This document shows, piece by piece, positions 1 through 8,342 of a DNA stretch of 64,000 nt. The position numbers and the translations under genes were made by a program. The notes under the pieces were generated by a model. That model was given only the letters and a program-made list of their open reading frames with translations. It did no database searches and was not told the origin of the DNA. The first letter of the stretch is position 1. Every line of letters begins with the position of its first letter. This stretch comes from 188UL27-1 sp038526275 (lineage in GTDB: Bacteria > Pseudomonadota > Alphaproteobacteria > Rhodobacterales > Rhodobacteraceae), in NCBI GenBank assembly GCA_038526275.1, contig JBCBGY010000003.1:1-64000 (forward strand), read 5' to 3'.

Positions 1-43
1 CTGGGCACGCGATGGGGACGGGCGTTGGACGGGCGGCGGCGGG

Positions 44-1249
44 TTAGCCGACCACGTTGTGGGCGGGGCCGTAGGGGTATTTGGTGATGTCTTCCGGGGC
101 GTCTTCGGTGATGATCAGGATGTCATGTTCGCGGTAGCCGCCCGCGCCCGGTTGGCCTTCCGGCAGGGTCAGCATGGGCTCCATTGAGATCACCATGCCC
201 GGCTCCAGCACGGTTTCGATATCTTCGCGCAACTCAAGGCCCGCCTCGCGGCCATAATAGTGGGACAGAACGCCGAAGGAATGGCCATAGCCGAAGGTGC
301 GGTATTTCAGCAAATCGCGTTCGGCCAGGAAGGCGTTGATCTGCCGGGCGATCTCGCCGCAGCTCGCGCCGGGGCGGAGAAGCGACATGCCATATTCGTG
401 GGTGGCCACGTTGGCCTCCCAGATCTTCAGGCTCGCCGGGTCGACCTCTTCGACGAAAAGCGTGCGTTCCAGCGCGGTGTAATAGCCGCTGATCATCGGG
501 AAGGTGTTGAGCGACAGGATATCGCCCCGCTGCAGCACCCGGCCCGTCACCGGATTGTGGGCGCCGTCGGTATTGAGGCCCGACTGAAACCAGACCCACG
601 TGTCGCGATATTCGGCATCCGGAAAGGCGCGGGCGATCTCGTCTTCCATCGCGTTCCGCCCGGCGGCGGCGACGTCGCATTCCCGAACGCCTGCTTTGAT
701 CGCATCGCGGATGGCAAAACCGCCGATGTCGGCGATGCGGGCCCCTTCGCGGATCAGCGCGATCTCGGCCGGTGATTTCCGCATCCGTTGCGCCATGGTG
801 CGCGGGGCGATGTCGGTCAGTTCCGGATCGGACAGATGCGCCTTGAGCGTGCGTTCCGCTGCAAGGGTCAGGTGGTCGCCTTCGATGCCCAGGCGACTGA
901 CCTGCCCGACGGCGCCCGCCACGACCCGCCAGAAATTGTCCCGCTGCCAGTCGGTGTAGGTGATCGCATCGCCATGGCACCGCCGCCAGGGCTGGCCCGC
1001 ATCGATGCCTGCCCCAATCACCACGCTATCGGTGGCCGTCACCACTTGCCCGTAGGGGCGCCCGAACGCGCAATAGAGAAAACCGGAATAGTAGGCGATG
1101 TTATGCATGGAGGTCAGCAGAACCGCGGGCAGCCCCATATCCGCCATTGTCTGGCGCAATCCGGCCAGACGTGTCTCATATTCGGCGGCCTCGAACGGCA
1201 GGGCGGCCTTTTCGCCATTGTGAAAACGGTAGTGCGTGGGGCGATCCAT
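44..1249 (-). CDS. Creatinase (creatine amidinohydrolase)
   Basis: This enzyme of the M24 'pita-bread' fold hydrolyses creatine to sarcosine and urea in the cytoplasm. At 401 residues it matches the usual creatinase length of about 403. It keeps the hallmark blocks of the Pseudomonas enzyme: SGFLYCAFGRPY near residue 55, GQPWRR near 85, DTWVWFQSG near 216 and the catalytic histidine in NTDGAHNPV (His231). The C-terminal GYGHSFG, SHYYGREAGLELRED and SMEPM blocks are also intact. M24 creatinases lack the metal ligands of true aminopeptidases, which separates them from Xaa-Pro peptidases. No sarcosine oxidase or urease gene lies nearby, so the products must be handled by genes elsewhere. The next gene upstream on the same strand is an unknown secreted protein 121 bp away. 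Confidence 0.88.
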   Translation of the reverse strand: MDRPTHYRFHNGEKAALPFEAAEYETRLAGLRQTMADMGLPAVLLTSMHNIAYYSGFLYCAFGRPYGQVVTATDSVVIGAGIDAGQPWRRCHGDAITYTDWQRDNFWRVVAGAVGQVSRLGIEGDHLTLAAERTLKAHLSDPELTDIAPRTMAQRMRKSPAEIALIREGARIADIGGFAIRDAIKAGVRECDVAAAGRNAMEDEIARAFPDAEYRDTWVWFQSGLNTDGAHNPVTGRVLQRGDILSLNTFPMISGYYTALERTLFVEEVDPASLKIWEANVATHEYGMSLLRPGASCGEIARQINAFLAERDLLKYRTFGYGHSFGVLSHYYGREAGLELREDIETVLEPGMVISMEPMLTLPEGQPGAGGYREHDILIITEDAPEDITKYPYGPAHNVVG

Positions 1250-1370
1250 GGCCCAACTCCCTCGATCCAGGTGTTCCGGCGTGCAGAACCGTCTGGGCCG
1301 CGCGGAGGGGGTCGCGCCACGACCCCAGCCCGGGCCGCACGGTGGCCCAGTGCCGCCCGACGTTCAAGCC

Positions 1371-2624
1371 CTAACGAAAGAGGCCCATGGACAAAAACAT
1401 CAGGGTCAAATCTCCTAGATTATCGGTTTGTCTTCGGGTCAGGACCGGCCCTTCCTCAATGTGATCCAGCAGATCGCGCGCCGTGAGGATCATGCCCAAA
1501 TCGAACCGGGTCTGCTGCCCAATGTATGATGCCATGTTCAGGCCGTGCGTCTCGCGCAGGCCAACGTACCGCATCGGAATCAAGGCGCTGCCATCCAGTA
1601 TGGCCTCTGCGTCGCCCAGCGTATCAAGCCAAAGCTGCACGCTGTCGGTGTCATTTTCGAAGCCCCCTCCCATAGCGGAACTGAAAGGACTGGTTTGGCC
1701 CGGTCCTGGTAACCATTCCAGCCGATCGTCGGTTTCTTCCATGGCGGCGAGCCAGGTCCGGCGGCCAAGATCTGGAACTGCTTTTAGGTGATCGATCATT
1801 CTTCCATGGGCCTCCGCATCGGTCAGGGGCCACCGAATGGAAACGAGCGCGGAAATGCTCAAAGCATCGCGCAGGGACCACCACCTTCCCCGCCCGTCCA
1901 GGAAAACCGGATCGTAGTCACGGCGGATCAGATCCCGCAGGATCTCGCGGGTTTCGCCATGGTCGAAGGCTTGCAACATGCGAAGCGGTGCGAGCGTTGC
2001 ATTCAGATAGGCCTCCAGCCAATAGCCATCGGTCCTGTCAAAAACGAAAGTGGTCGGCAGATCGCCTGTGGCACTGGCCATCTGTTCCAACAGGTCCGCG
2101 AGCGGGGTCGCCGGTTCATCAAGCAGGCCGTCGCCGTCCACATCCGTGCGAAGCTTTGACAGATCGGCCAGCATCGTGATCGGCGCATGAGGTGCTGCGG
2201 CCAAACAGGCCCGACCGTTTTCAAGATGTGCTGCCACATCGTCGATGAAGGCGGCAAAGGGGGCGTCTTCCAGAAGATGAAGAAGGGCTTCCCGGGTTTC
2301 GGGGTCGGCGTCTGCGAAAGCATCATGTTCCAACAGCCCAAAGACGGGACTGGTGCTGAGATAGTCGAGGGTTGCTGCCAGCGGCAGACCCTGCCGCACG
2401 ATCACCTCGGATGCTCTTACCACCCCATCGATACCGCACAAAAAAGCGGCGTTGCCATCTCCGGCTGCCGCTCGACGGGCCAAAATCTCGCGGTAGGTGT
2501 CGCGTTGCTCGGCGGTATTCAGGTCGACATAGCCTTCGAAGAGCGGGGAAGGCGAAGGGAGTGGTTGCGCTGCGCCTGAGACGGCATAGAAGCACCAAAA
2601 CAGAAGGACGAACAGCAATCGCAT
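1371..2624 (-). CDS. Secreted protein of unknown function
   Basis: I do not recognise a family. The chosen ATG at 2624 follows a GGAGA ribosome site and gives a clean signal peptide (MRLLFVLLFWCFYAVSGAAQ), so the product of 417 residues is probably exported. The open frame continues upstream for 27 more codons, but these would bury the signal sequence. The mature part is acidic and mostly helical in character. It holds a DVDGDGLLDEP stretch near residue 165 that looks like a calcium-binding loop of the EF-hand or thrombospondin type 3 kind. It is divergent from the ABC transporter operon at 2753 and lies upstream of the creatinase gene on the same strand, so co-transcription with either is possible but unproven. 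Confidence 0.6.
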   Translation of the reverse strand: MRLLFVLLFWCFYAVSGAAQPLPSPSPLFEGYVDLNTAEQRDTYREILARRAAAGDGNAAFLCGIDGVVRASEVIVRQGLPLAATLDYLSTSPVFGLLEHDAFADADPETREALLHLLEDAPFAAFIDDVAAHLENGRACLAAAPHAPITMLADLSKLRTDVDGDGLLDEPATPLADLLEQMASATGDLPTTFVFDRTDGYWLEAYLNATLAPLRMLQAFDHGETREILRDLIRRDYDPVFLDGRGRWWSLRDALSISALVSIRWPLTDAEAHGRMIDHLKAVPDLGRRTWLAAMEETDDRLEWLPGPGQTSPFSSAMGGGFENDTDSVQLWLDTLGDAEAILDGSALIPMRYVGLRETHGLNMASYIGQQTRFDLGMILTARDLLDHIEEGPVLTRRQTDNLGDLTLMFLSMGLFR

Positions 2625-2752
2625 GGGCGTCTCCAATCGTATCGCAAAAAGGTGGGCGGGGCGGATGAAGATCGAAAGTCGGGGAATCCGGACCCCGTAC
2701 AGCAAGCCTGTTTCCGGTTTCCCCTGCCCGCAATGCGCACTAGCGTGACGCC

Positions 2753-3697
2753 ATGTTGTGGTATGTGGTCACTCGCCTGGTGTCGCTGATCCTGTCGCTT
2801 GTTGCGGCAAGTGTGGTGATCTTTGCGGTGGTCGAGATCGTCCCGGGCGACCCGGCGGCCTTTATGCTCGGCCTGAATGCCGCGCCCGAGACCGTTGCCG
2901 CCTTGCGCGACGAGTTGGGGCTGACGGGCTCCGCATTTCAGCGGTACTTCGACTGGGCGGGTGGCATGCTGACCGGAGATTTCGGCACCAGCTATACCTA
3001 CCGCGTGCCCGTTTCAGAACTGGTCTTGCAGCGGATCTGGGTTTCACTCCCCCTGGCACTGTATGCGCTGATCCTTTCCACATTGATTGCTGTGCCGGTT
3101 GGCATTTTGGCGGCGGAACGGCGGGGCCGGATGGCGGCCCACGGCATAATGGGGCTCACGCAACTGGGCATCGCGGTTCCGAACTTCTGGTTTGCGATGC
3201 TTCTGGTCCTGCTCTTTGCCATAACGTTCCAGATCTTTCCGGCAGGCGGATTTCCCGGCTGGTCGGCAGGGTTTTGGCCCGCGATTGTTGCATTGACCCT
3301 TCCGGCAGTGGCATTGGCCCTGCCGCAAGCCTCGATCCTGGCGCGGGTCATGCGCTCGGCGCTAATAGAAACCTTGGATCAGGACTATATCCGCACGGCG
3401 CGGGCGAAGGGATTGAGCGAACGGCAGGCCGTGTGGCGCCATGGGGTGCGCAACGCCCTGATCCCGGTGCTGACCATTATCGGCCTGCAATTTTCATTCC
3501 TGATGGCCGGTGCAATCATCATTGAGAACGTGTTCTTCCTGCCGGGGCTTGGGCGGTTGATCTTTCAGGGGATCACCCAGCGGGATCTGATTGTGGTGGA
3601 AAGCGTGACCATGCTCTTGGTTTTTGCCGTGATCACCGTCACCTTTCTGGTCGACATCGCCTACGCCATCGTAGATCCGAGGTTGCGTCGGCGATGA
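2753..3697 (+). CDS. Peptide/nickel-type ABC transporter permease (DppB family)
   Basis: This is the first inner-membrane permease of a dipeptide/oligopeptide-type importer. The N-terminal helix is followed by the VEIVPGDPAAFMLG signature typical of DppB/OppB/GsiC proteins. About six membrane segments follow, and the cytoplasmic EAA loop can be read near residues 205-225 (DYIRTARAKGLSERQAVWRHGVRNAL is the family form). Its 314 residues match the family. The next permease starts inside the last codons (overlap 3694-3697), so the two are translationally coupled. The substrate cannot be told from the permease. No periplasmic binding protein gene lies in the operon. Confidence 0.9.
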   Translation: MLWYVVTRLVSLILSLVAASVVIFAVVEIVPGDPAAFMLGLNAAPETVAALRDELGLTGSAFQRYFDWAGGMLTGDFGTSYTYRVPVSELVLQRIWVSLPLALYALILSTLIAVPVGILAAERRGRMAAHGIMGLTQLGIAVPNFWFAMLLVLLFAITFQIFPAGGFPGWSAGFWPAIVALTLPAVALALPQASILARVMRSALIETLDQDYIRTARAKGLSERQAVWRHGVRNALIPVLTIIGLQFSFLMAGAIIIENVFFLPGLGRLIFQGITQRDLIVVESVTMLLVFAVITVTFLVDIAYAIVDPRLRRR

Positions 3698-4515
3698 GAG
3701 GGGGCCCGCAACTTTGGCTCGGCGCCCTGTTGACCCTGCTTGTGCTGGGTGTCGCGCTGTTTTCGTTCATCTGGACGCCCCATGCGGTCACGGATTTGAA
3801 CATCGCCGCCAAACTGGCACCACCCAATGGCACTTACCTGCTCGGCACGGACCATTTGGGCCGCGATATGCTGTCGATGCTGATGGTCGGCGCACGGACC
3901 TCCATCGCGGTGGCGCTGGTGGCGGTTGGCATCGGCATAATAATCGGCGTGCCCTTGGGCCTTTGGGCCGCTGCCACGCGGGGCAGCCTGATGGACGAGG
4001 TGCTGATGCGCGGCAATGACGTGATCTTTGCCTTTCCGTCCCTGGTCATTGCCATTCTGATCACCGCTGTCTTTGGCCCGTCTGCGGTTAATGCGATCAT
4101 CGCCATTGGTATCTTCAACATTCCCGTCTTTGCCCGCGTGGCCCGTGGCGCAGCGCTGAGCCTTTGGACGCGGGAATTCATCCTGGCCGCACGGGTGGCG
4201 GGCAAAGGTCGCGCGCGGATCTCGGTGGAACATATCCTGCCGAATATCGCGAACCTTCTGATCGTGCAGGGCACCATCCAGTTCAGCTTGGGCATCCTGG
4301 CCGAAGCGGGGCTCAGCTATGTCGGCCTGGGTGCCCAGCCTCCGACACCCAGTTGGGGGCGAATGCTGGCCGAAGCCCAGACGTTTTTCTACGGCAATCC
4401 CCGGGTGGCGATCCTGCCGGGCCTCGCCATCGTGGGAACCGTTCTGGGTTTGAACCTGATGGGGGACGGGCTACGGGATGCGTTGGACCCCCGATTAAGG
4501 CGGTCCGTACAATGA
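3694..4515 (+). CDS. Peptide/nickel-type ABC transporter permease (DppC family)
   Basis: This second permease forms the membrane channel together with the protein encoded immediately upstream. The early LLGTDHLGRDMLSMLMVGARTS block near residues 49-70 is diagnostic of DppC/OppC proteins, and the EAA-type loop (FILAARVAGKGRARI) is near residue 160. The C-terminal GLGAQPPTPSWGRML block is also typical. The length of 273 residues is normal. Its TGA overlaps the ATG of the ATPase gene as ATGA at 4512-4515. The family's N-terminal helix is present, and no frameshift is seen. Confidence 0.9.
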   Translation: MRGGPQLWLGALLTLLVLGVALFSFIWTPHAVTDLNIAAKLAPPNGTYLLGTDHLGRDMLSMLMVGARTSIAVALVAVGIGIIIGVPLGLWAAATRGSLMDEVLMRGNDVIFAFPSLVIAILITAVFGPSAVNAIIAIGIFNIPVFARVARGAALSLWTREFILAARVAGKGRARISVEHILPNIANLLIVQGTIQFSLGILAEAGLSYVGLGAQPPTPSWGRMLAEAQTFFYGNPRVAILPGLAIVGTVLGLNLMGDGLRDALDPRLRRSVQ

Positions 4516-6083
4516 CGCACGGGTTGCAGATTGAAGATTTGAACGTCCGCATCGGACTGAAATCGATCCTTGAGGGTGTCAATCTCAGCGTTGAGCCGGG
4601 CAAGATCCTAGGCCTTGTCGGGGAAAGCGGATCGGGCAAATCCATGACGGCCTTGGCAATCATGCGCCTGCTGCCGCAGGGAAGCTTGCGGTCAGGCCAG
4701 ATCCGGCTTGATGGGGAGGCGCTGAACGGGCTTCAGGAAGAGGAAATGAACGCCCGTCGGGGCAGGGTGGTTTCCATGGTGTTCCAGGAACCCATGACGG
4801 CCTTAAACCCCGTCCAGACAATTGGTCGGCAGATTTCGGAATCCGTGCTGATCCGTGGCGGTACATTCTTCTATGCAAGGGAACGGGCGCAGGAGTTGTT
4901 GTGGCGTGTCGGGCTGGAGAATGTTCCGTTTGACCGCTATCCCCACGAACTGTCCGGTGGTCAGCGGCAGCGGGTCTGCATCGCCTTGGCCATCGCCTTG
5001 CATCCTAAGCTCTTGATTGCGGATGAACCGACAACTGCGCTGGATGTGACGACGCAGGCCCAGATCCTTGACCTGCTGCAAGACATTGTGGCCGGCGAGG
5101 GCATGTCGATGCTCTTTATTTCGCACGATTTGGCCGTTGTTTCGGGGCTCGCTGACCATGTGGCGGTCATGAAAAACGGCCAGGTTGTTGAGCAAGGGCC
5201 AACAGCTCAGCTCTTTTCGCAGATCAAACACCCCTACACCAAGTCGCTGATGGCGGCCTCGCGGCATCAACCGCTGCGCGTCAAGCCGTTTCCGGGGGCA
5301 GAGCCTCTCCTGCGGGTGCGTCACGCCACGCGGATTTACCGGGCGCCACGTCGGCACCTTTTTGCGCCCTCCGCTGGCCTTGCAGCCGTCGACGATGTGA
5401 GTTTCGATATCCACCCGGGCGAAAGCCTGGGCTTGGTGGGGGGCTCCGGCTGCGGGAAGTCGACGCTTACGCGCGCGATCCTGGGGTTGGAGCCATTGCA
5501 GGGCGGTGAAATCACACTGGGCAAGCTGCGGGTCTCGCCAAAGATGTCGGTTACGACGCGGCAGCGGATGCAGGTGGTGTTCCAAGACCCTTACGGCAGC
5601 TTCAATCCACGCCACCGCGTGCGCCGGATCCTGACGGAACCGTTTTTTGGCAAGCAGCAACCTGAGGATCTGCGTGGCCGGATCGAAGAGGCACTGACTT
5701 CGGTTGGCCTGCGCCCGGCGGATGCGGACGCCTATCCACACGCCTTTTCAGGTGGGCAACGACAGCGGATCGCCATCGCGCGTGCCCTGATCACTCGACC
5801 CGAACTGATTATTCTGGATGAGGCCGTATCTGCACTGGATGTCAGCGTGCGGGCTCAGGTTCTGGATCTGTTGGCAGATCTGCAGGCCCGGTATGAGCTA
5901 ACTTACCTCTTCATCAGCCATGACCTGACCGTCGTTCGCGCGATCACGGATCGGGTTTTGGTTATGTCTGCGGGTCGGATCGTCGAAGAGGGCCCGACCG
6001 AAGAAGTGTTCTCTGCGCCCCAACATGACTATACGAAGTCTTTGATCGCCGCTGCCCCGCGCTTGCCCGAGGTCGCCGCATGA
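4512..6083 (+). CDS. Fused double ATPase subunit of a peptide-type ABC importer (DppD-DppF fusion)
   Basis: Two complete nucleotide-binding domains sit in one chain of 523 residues, replacing the separate DppD and DppF subunits. Domain 1 has Walker A GESGSGKSM (about residue 37), signature LSGGQRQRV (about 150) and Walker B LLIADEPTTALD. Domain 2 has Walker A GGSGCGKST (about 312), signature FSGGQRQRI (about 412) and Walker B LIILDEAVSALD. An oligopeptide-type C-terminal segment with HPYTKSL and HDYTKSL follows each domain. The ATG at 4512 overlaps the previous stop; an upstream in-frame extension is antisense-like noise inside the permease. The protein powers uptake through the two preceding permeases. 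Confidence 0.92.
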   Translation: MTHGLQIEDLNVRIGLKSILEGVNLSVEPGKILGLVGESGSGKSMTALAIMRLLPQGSLRSGQIRLDGEALNGLQEEEMNARRGRVVSMVFQEPMTALNPVQTIGRQISESVLIRGGTFFYARERAQELLWRVGLENVPFDRYPHELSGGQRQRVCIALAIALHPKLLIADEPTTALDVTTQAQILDLLQDIVAGEGMSMLFISHDLAVVSGLADHVAVMKNGQVVEQGPTAQLFSQIKHPYTKSLMAASRHQPLRVKPFPGAEPLLRVRHATRIYRAPRRHLFAPSAGLAAVDDVSFDIHPGESLGLVGGSGCGKSTLTRAILGLEPLQGGEITLGKLRVSPKMSVTTRQRMQVVFQDPYGSFNPRHRVRRILTEPFFGKQQPEDLRGRIEEALTSVGLRPADADAYPHAFSGGQRQRIAIARALITRPELIILDEAVSALDVSVRAQVLDLLADLQARYELTYLFISHDLTVVRAITDRVLVMSAGRIVEEGPTEEVFSAPQHDYTKSLIAAAPRLPEVAA

Positions 6084-6610
6084 AGATCGTGGCATTTTGC
6101 GCTTTGACCCTGCTGGCCTGTCTGGCGGCCAGCCTGTTCGGAGCGCTGCATAATCAAGTCTCCTACACTGTCGGCCCGGAATATTTCACAGCCGTCAAGT
6201 TTCTGCAGTTCCAGATTGCCCCTGCACTGCCTCACCGGATCGGCGCTGCGCTGGTCGGGGTCTATGCCAGTTGGTGGATGGGGTTGTTCATGGCCGCACC
6301 CATTTTTGGTGTGGGCCTGTTCATACCGGGCGCATCCGCCTTTTGGCGGGCCGGGCTGGTGGCCATCTTTATTGTCTTGGTGATCACGGCTTTGGGCGCT
6401 GCGACGGGTTTGGGCTTGGCGATTGTGGCCGGTGCGCCAGAGCCCTGGATGAGTGCGCTGTCCCTGACCGATCCGGTTGGCTTTGCGCGAGCCGGTGATA
6501 TGCACAATGCCAGCTACCTTGCAGGCGGAATCGGATTGCTGGTGGCCTTGGCCTACATGGTCTATCGGGTGTTAAAATCTCGCAGGGGCAGGAGGGAGAC
6601 AGCACCATGA
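6080..6610 (+). CDS. Small integral membrane protein of unknown function
   Basis: The product of 176 residues has about four to five hydrophobic segments (roughly residues 3-22, 55-80, 90-118 and 145-165) and a basic tail, KSRRGRRE. I do not recognise the family. It is translationally coupled on both sides: ATGA with the ATPase gene (6080-6083) and ATGA with the cupin gene (6607-6610). It is therefore part of the transporter operon and may be an accessory to it, but no catalytic motif supports a specific role. Confidence 0.75.
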   Translation: MKIVAFCALTLLACLAASLFGALHNQVSYTVGPEYFTAVKFLQFQIAPALPHRIGAALVGVYASWWMGLFMAAPIFGVGLFIPGASAFWRAGLVAIFIVLVITALGAATGLGLAIVAGAPEPWMSALSLTDPVGFARAGDMHNASYLAGGIGLLVALAYMVYRVLKSRRGRRETAP

Positions 6611-6957
6611 AGAAGGTTAACCTAGCGGAAAAGCTGGCGCTATTTGACGAACATTGGAGCCCCAGGGTCGTGGCGGACTATAATGGCAACGACATTATGG
6701 TGGTGAAATTCCAAGGCGAATTTCCCTTCCATGATCATCCCGACACGGATGATTTCTTCCTGGTCATTGAAGGCGAGGTTCTTCTGGATGTGGAAGATGT
6801 CACCCATGTTTTGGGGCCGGGAGAATTGTTTGTTGTCCCGAAAGGTGTGCGCCACCGCCCGCGGGCCGTCGAAGAGGCCAAGGTCTTGCTGATTGAACCT
6901 GCGGGCACGCCTAATACGGGCGATGCGGCTACGGCTGCGCCCAAACCGCGGGTCTGA
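6607..6957 (+). CDS. Small single-domain cupin protein
   Basis: The product of 116 residues is a single cupin barrel. The first metal-binding motif is FPFHDHPDTDDFFLVIEGE (about residues 40-58), and the second is GPGELFVVPKGVRHRP (about 78-93), with histidines in the usual places. A strong GGAGGGAG ribosome site precedes the ATG. As the last gene of the ABC transporter operon it could sense or modify a small molecule related to the imported solute. Substrates of such small cupins cannot be read from sequence. Confidence 0.82.
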   Translation: MKKVNLAEKLALFDEHWSPRVVADYNGNDIMVVKFQGEFPFHDHPDTDDFFLVIEGEVLLDVEDVTHVLGPGELFVVPKGVRHRPRAVEEAKVLLIEPAGTPNTGDAATAAPKPRV

Positions 6958-7264
6958 CTTGCGGGTCGACGCCGAAATCCAAGTCCTTAGCGGGGTTTTC
7001 GACAACCAGCACCAGGTTTTCGAACATCTGCTGCAAGGCCCGTGCGGCGCGGATATCGATTTGGATTTTGTCTCCGTCATCTGTCGGACGGACCCTAGAC
7101 CCCGCCTGGGCCATCATTTCGAAGCAGATGCAATAGGCGAGATTGAAGAGCAACTCGGCCTCCACACGACGGTAGTACTTGTTCTTCCCGGTGCATTGGA
7201 CGGAACGCCGTTGCCCCAAACCGGAGATCTTTCGGACCTTGGTGTCTGGGAGGGCTTTGTCCAC
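6929..7264 (-). CDS. Small protein of unknown function
   Basis: A GTG-started frame of 111 residues fills the gap between the cupin and the P1 peptidase on the opposite strand. Its centre (YYRRVEAELLFNLAYCICFEMM) reads like a genuine helical protein and looks better than the competing plus-strand frame. It overlaps the cupin tail to tail by 29 bp and is divergent from the peptidase by 26 bp. The ribosome site is weak and I know no family, so it may be spurious. Confidence 0.4.
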   Translation of the reverse strand: MDKALPDTKVRKISGLGQRRSVQCTGKNKYYRRVEAELLFNLAYCICFEMMAQAGSRVRPTDDGDKIQIDIRAARALQQMFENLVLVVENPAKDLDFGVDPQVRPAVWAQP

Positions 7265-7290
7265 GTTCCAGACCAGGGCGCTGCGGACTG

Positions 7291-8301
7291 ATGCATCCGG
7301 GCCCCCGGAACCTGATCACGGATGTGCCGGGGCTATTGGTCGGCAATGCGGGTGATCCTGATCTGAAATCGGGCGTGACTGTTCTGCGCGCCGATCAGCC
7401 TTTTGTGGCTTCGGTCAGCATTTTGGGGGGCGCTCCGGGCACACGCGACATTGCGCTTCTTGAGCCCGACAAGACAGTCCAGGAGGTTGATGCGTTGGTT
7501 TTGTCGGGTGGGTCGGCCTATGGGCTCGATGCGGCATCGGGTGTCATGGCGGCTTTGCGAGAGAAGGGTCGAGGCTATTCCGTCGGGGCGACAAGCGTTC
7601 CCATTGTACCGAGCGCCATCCTGTTCGATTTGCTGAATGGCGGTGACAAGGACTGGGTGACCAACCCCTATCCCGGATTGGGGCGCACCGCCTTTGACGC
7701 TGCTGCCCCGGACTTTGCCTTGGGTACCGCTGGGGCAGGGACGGGCGCGACCTGCGGCAAGGCCGGTCTGAAACTGAAAGGCGGTTTGGGTTCGGCGTCA
7801 GTGGTTTTGGCGAATGGAGTCACGGTGGGGGCAATCGTGGCCGTCAATGCGATTGGCCAGGTCACGGTTGGTGAGACCGCCCATTTCTGGGCCGGACCTT
7901 TTGAAATGGGCGACGAATTTGGCGGGTTGGGCCCGGCTGCGATGGATGATCCGACGGCGGAGTTCTGGGCGGATGTGCCAAAGGGCGCCGCCACAACAAT
8001 TGCCATAGTTGCGACGGACATGGCTCTGACCCAGGCGCAGGCCAAACGGATGGCGACGGCGGCCCATGATGGCCTGGCCCGCGCCATAGTGCCAGCCCAT
8101 ACGGCCCATGATGGTGACCTGGTCTTTGCCTGTTCGACCGGCGCGCGCCCCTTGCAGGACCTCGTCAGGGATCAGATGCGGTTGGGTCATGCCGCAGCCA
8201 CATGCCTGTCGCGTGCCATTGCGCGGGGGGTCTATGCTGCGACGACCGCCCCGGGCGATCTGGTTCCGACCTGGACAGATCGCTTTGAGCGCCGCACGTA
8301 G
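7291..8301 (+). CDS. P1/DmpA-family aminopeptidase (S58, L-aminopeptidase/D-esterase type)
   Basis: This is an N-terminal-nucleophile hydrolase of the DmpA fold. Such enzymes self-cleave and release N-terminal amino acids or beta-amino acids from short peptides or amides. The opening NLITDVPGLLVGNA block, the LSGGSAYGLDAASGV block (about residue 70) and the TCGKAGLKLKGGLGSAS block are characteristic. The predicted cleavage and nucleophile residue is Ser168 in GLGSAS. The length of 336 residues is typical. Its place directly after a peptide-type ABC transporter operon suggests it may degrade imported peptides, which is inference. Confidence 0.87.
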   Translation: MHPGPRNLITDVPGLLVGNAGDPDLKSGVTVLRADQPFVASVSILGGAPGTRDIALLEPDKTVQEVDALVLSGGSAYGLDAASGVMAALREKGRGYSVGATSVPIVPSAILFDLLNGGDKDWVTNPYPGLGRTAFDAAAPDFALGTAGAGTGATCGKAGLKLKGGLGSASVVLANGVTVGAIVAVNAIGQVTVGETAHFWAGPFEMGDEFGGLGPAAMDDPTAEFWADVPKGAATTIAIVATDMALTQAQAKRMATAAHDGLARAIVPAHTAHDGDLVFACSTGARPLQDLVRDQMRLGHAAATCLSRAIARGVYAATTAPGDLVPTWTDRFERRT

Positions 8302-8342
8302 ACAGTTAAGAACCAGCAAGTTTGATCAGGGGAGAGATCGCC

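Noticed and set aside
6893..7291. A plus-strand frame in the gap between the cupin and P1 peptidase genes
   Set aside because: It overlaps the cupin in another frame and looks like the complement of the more protein-like minus-strand frame at 6929-7264.
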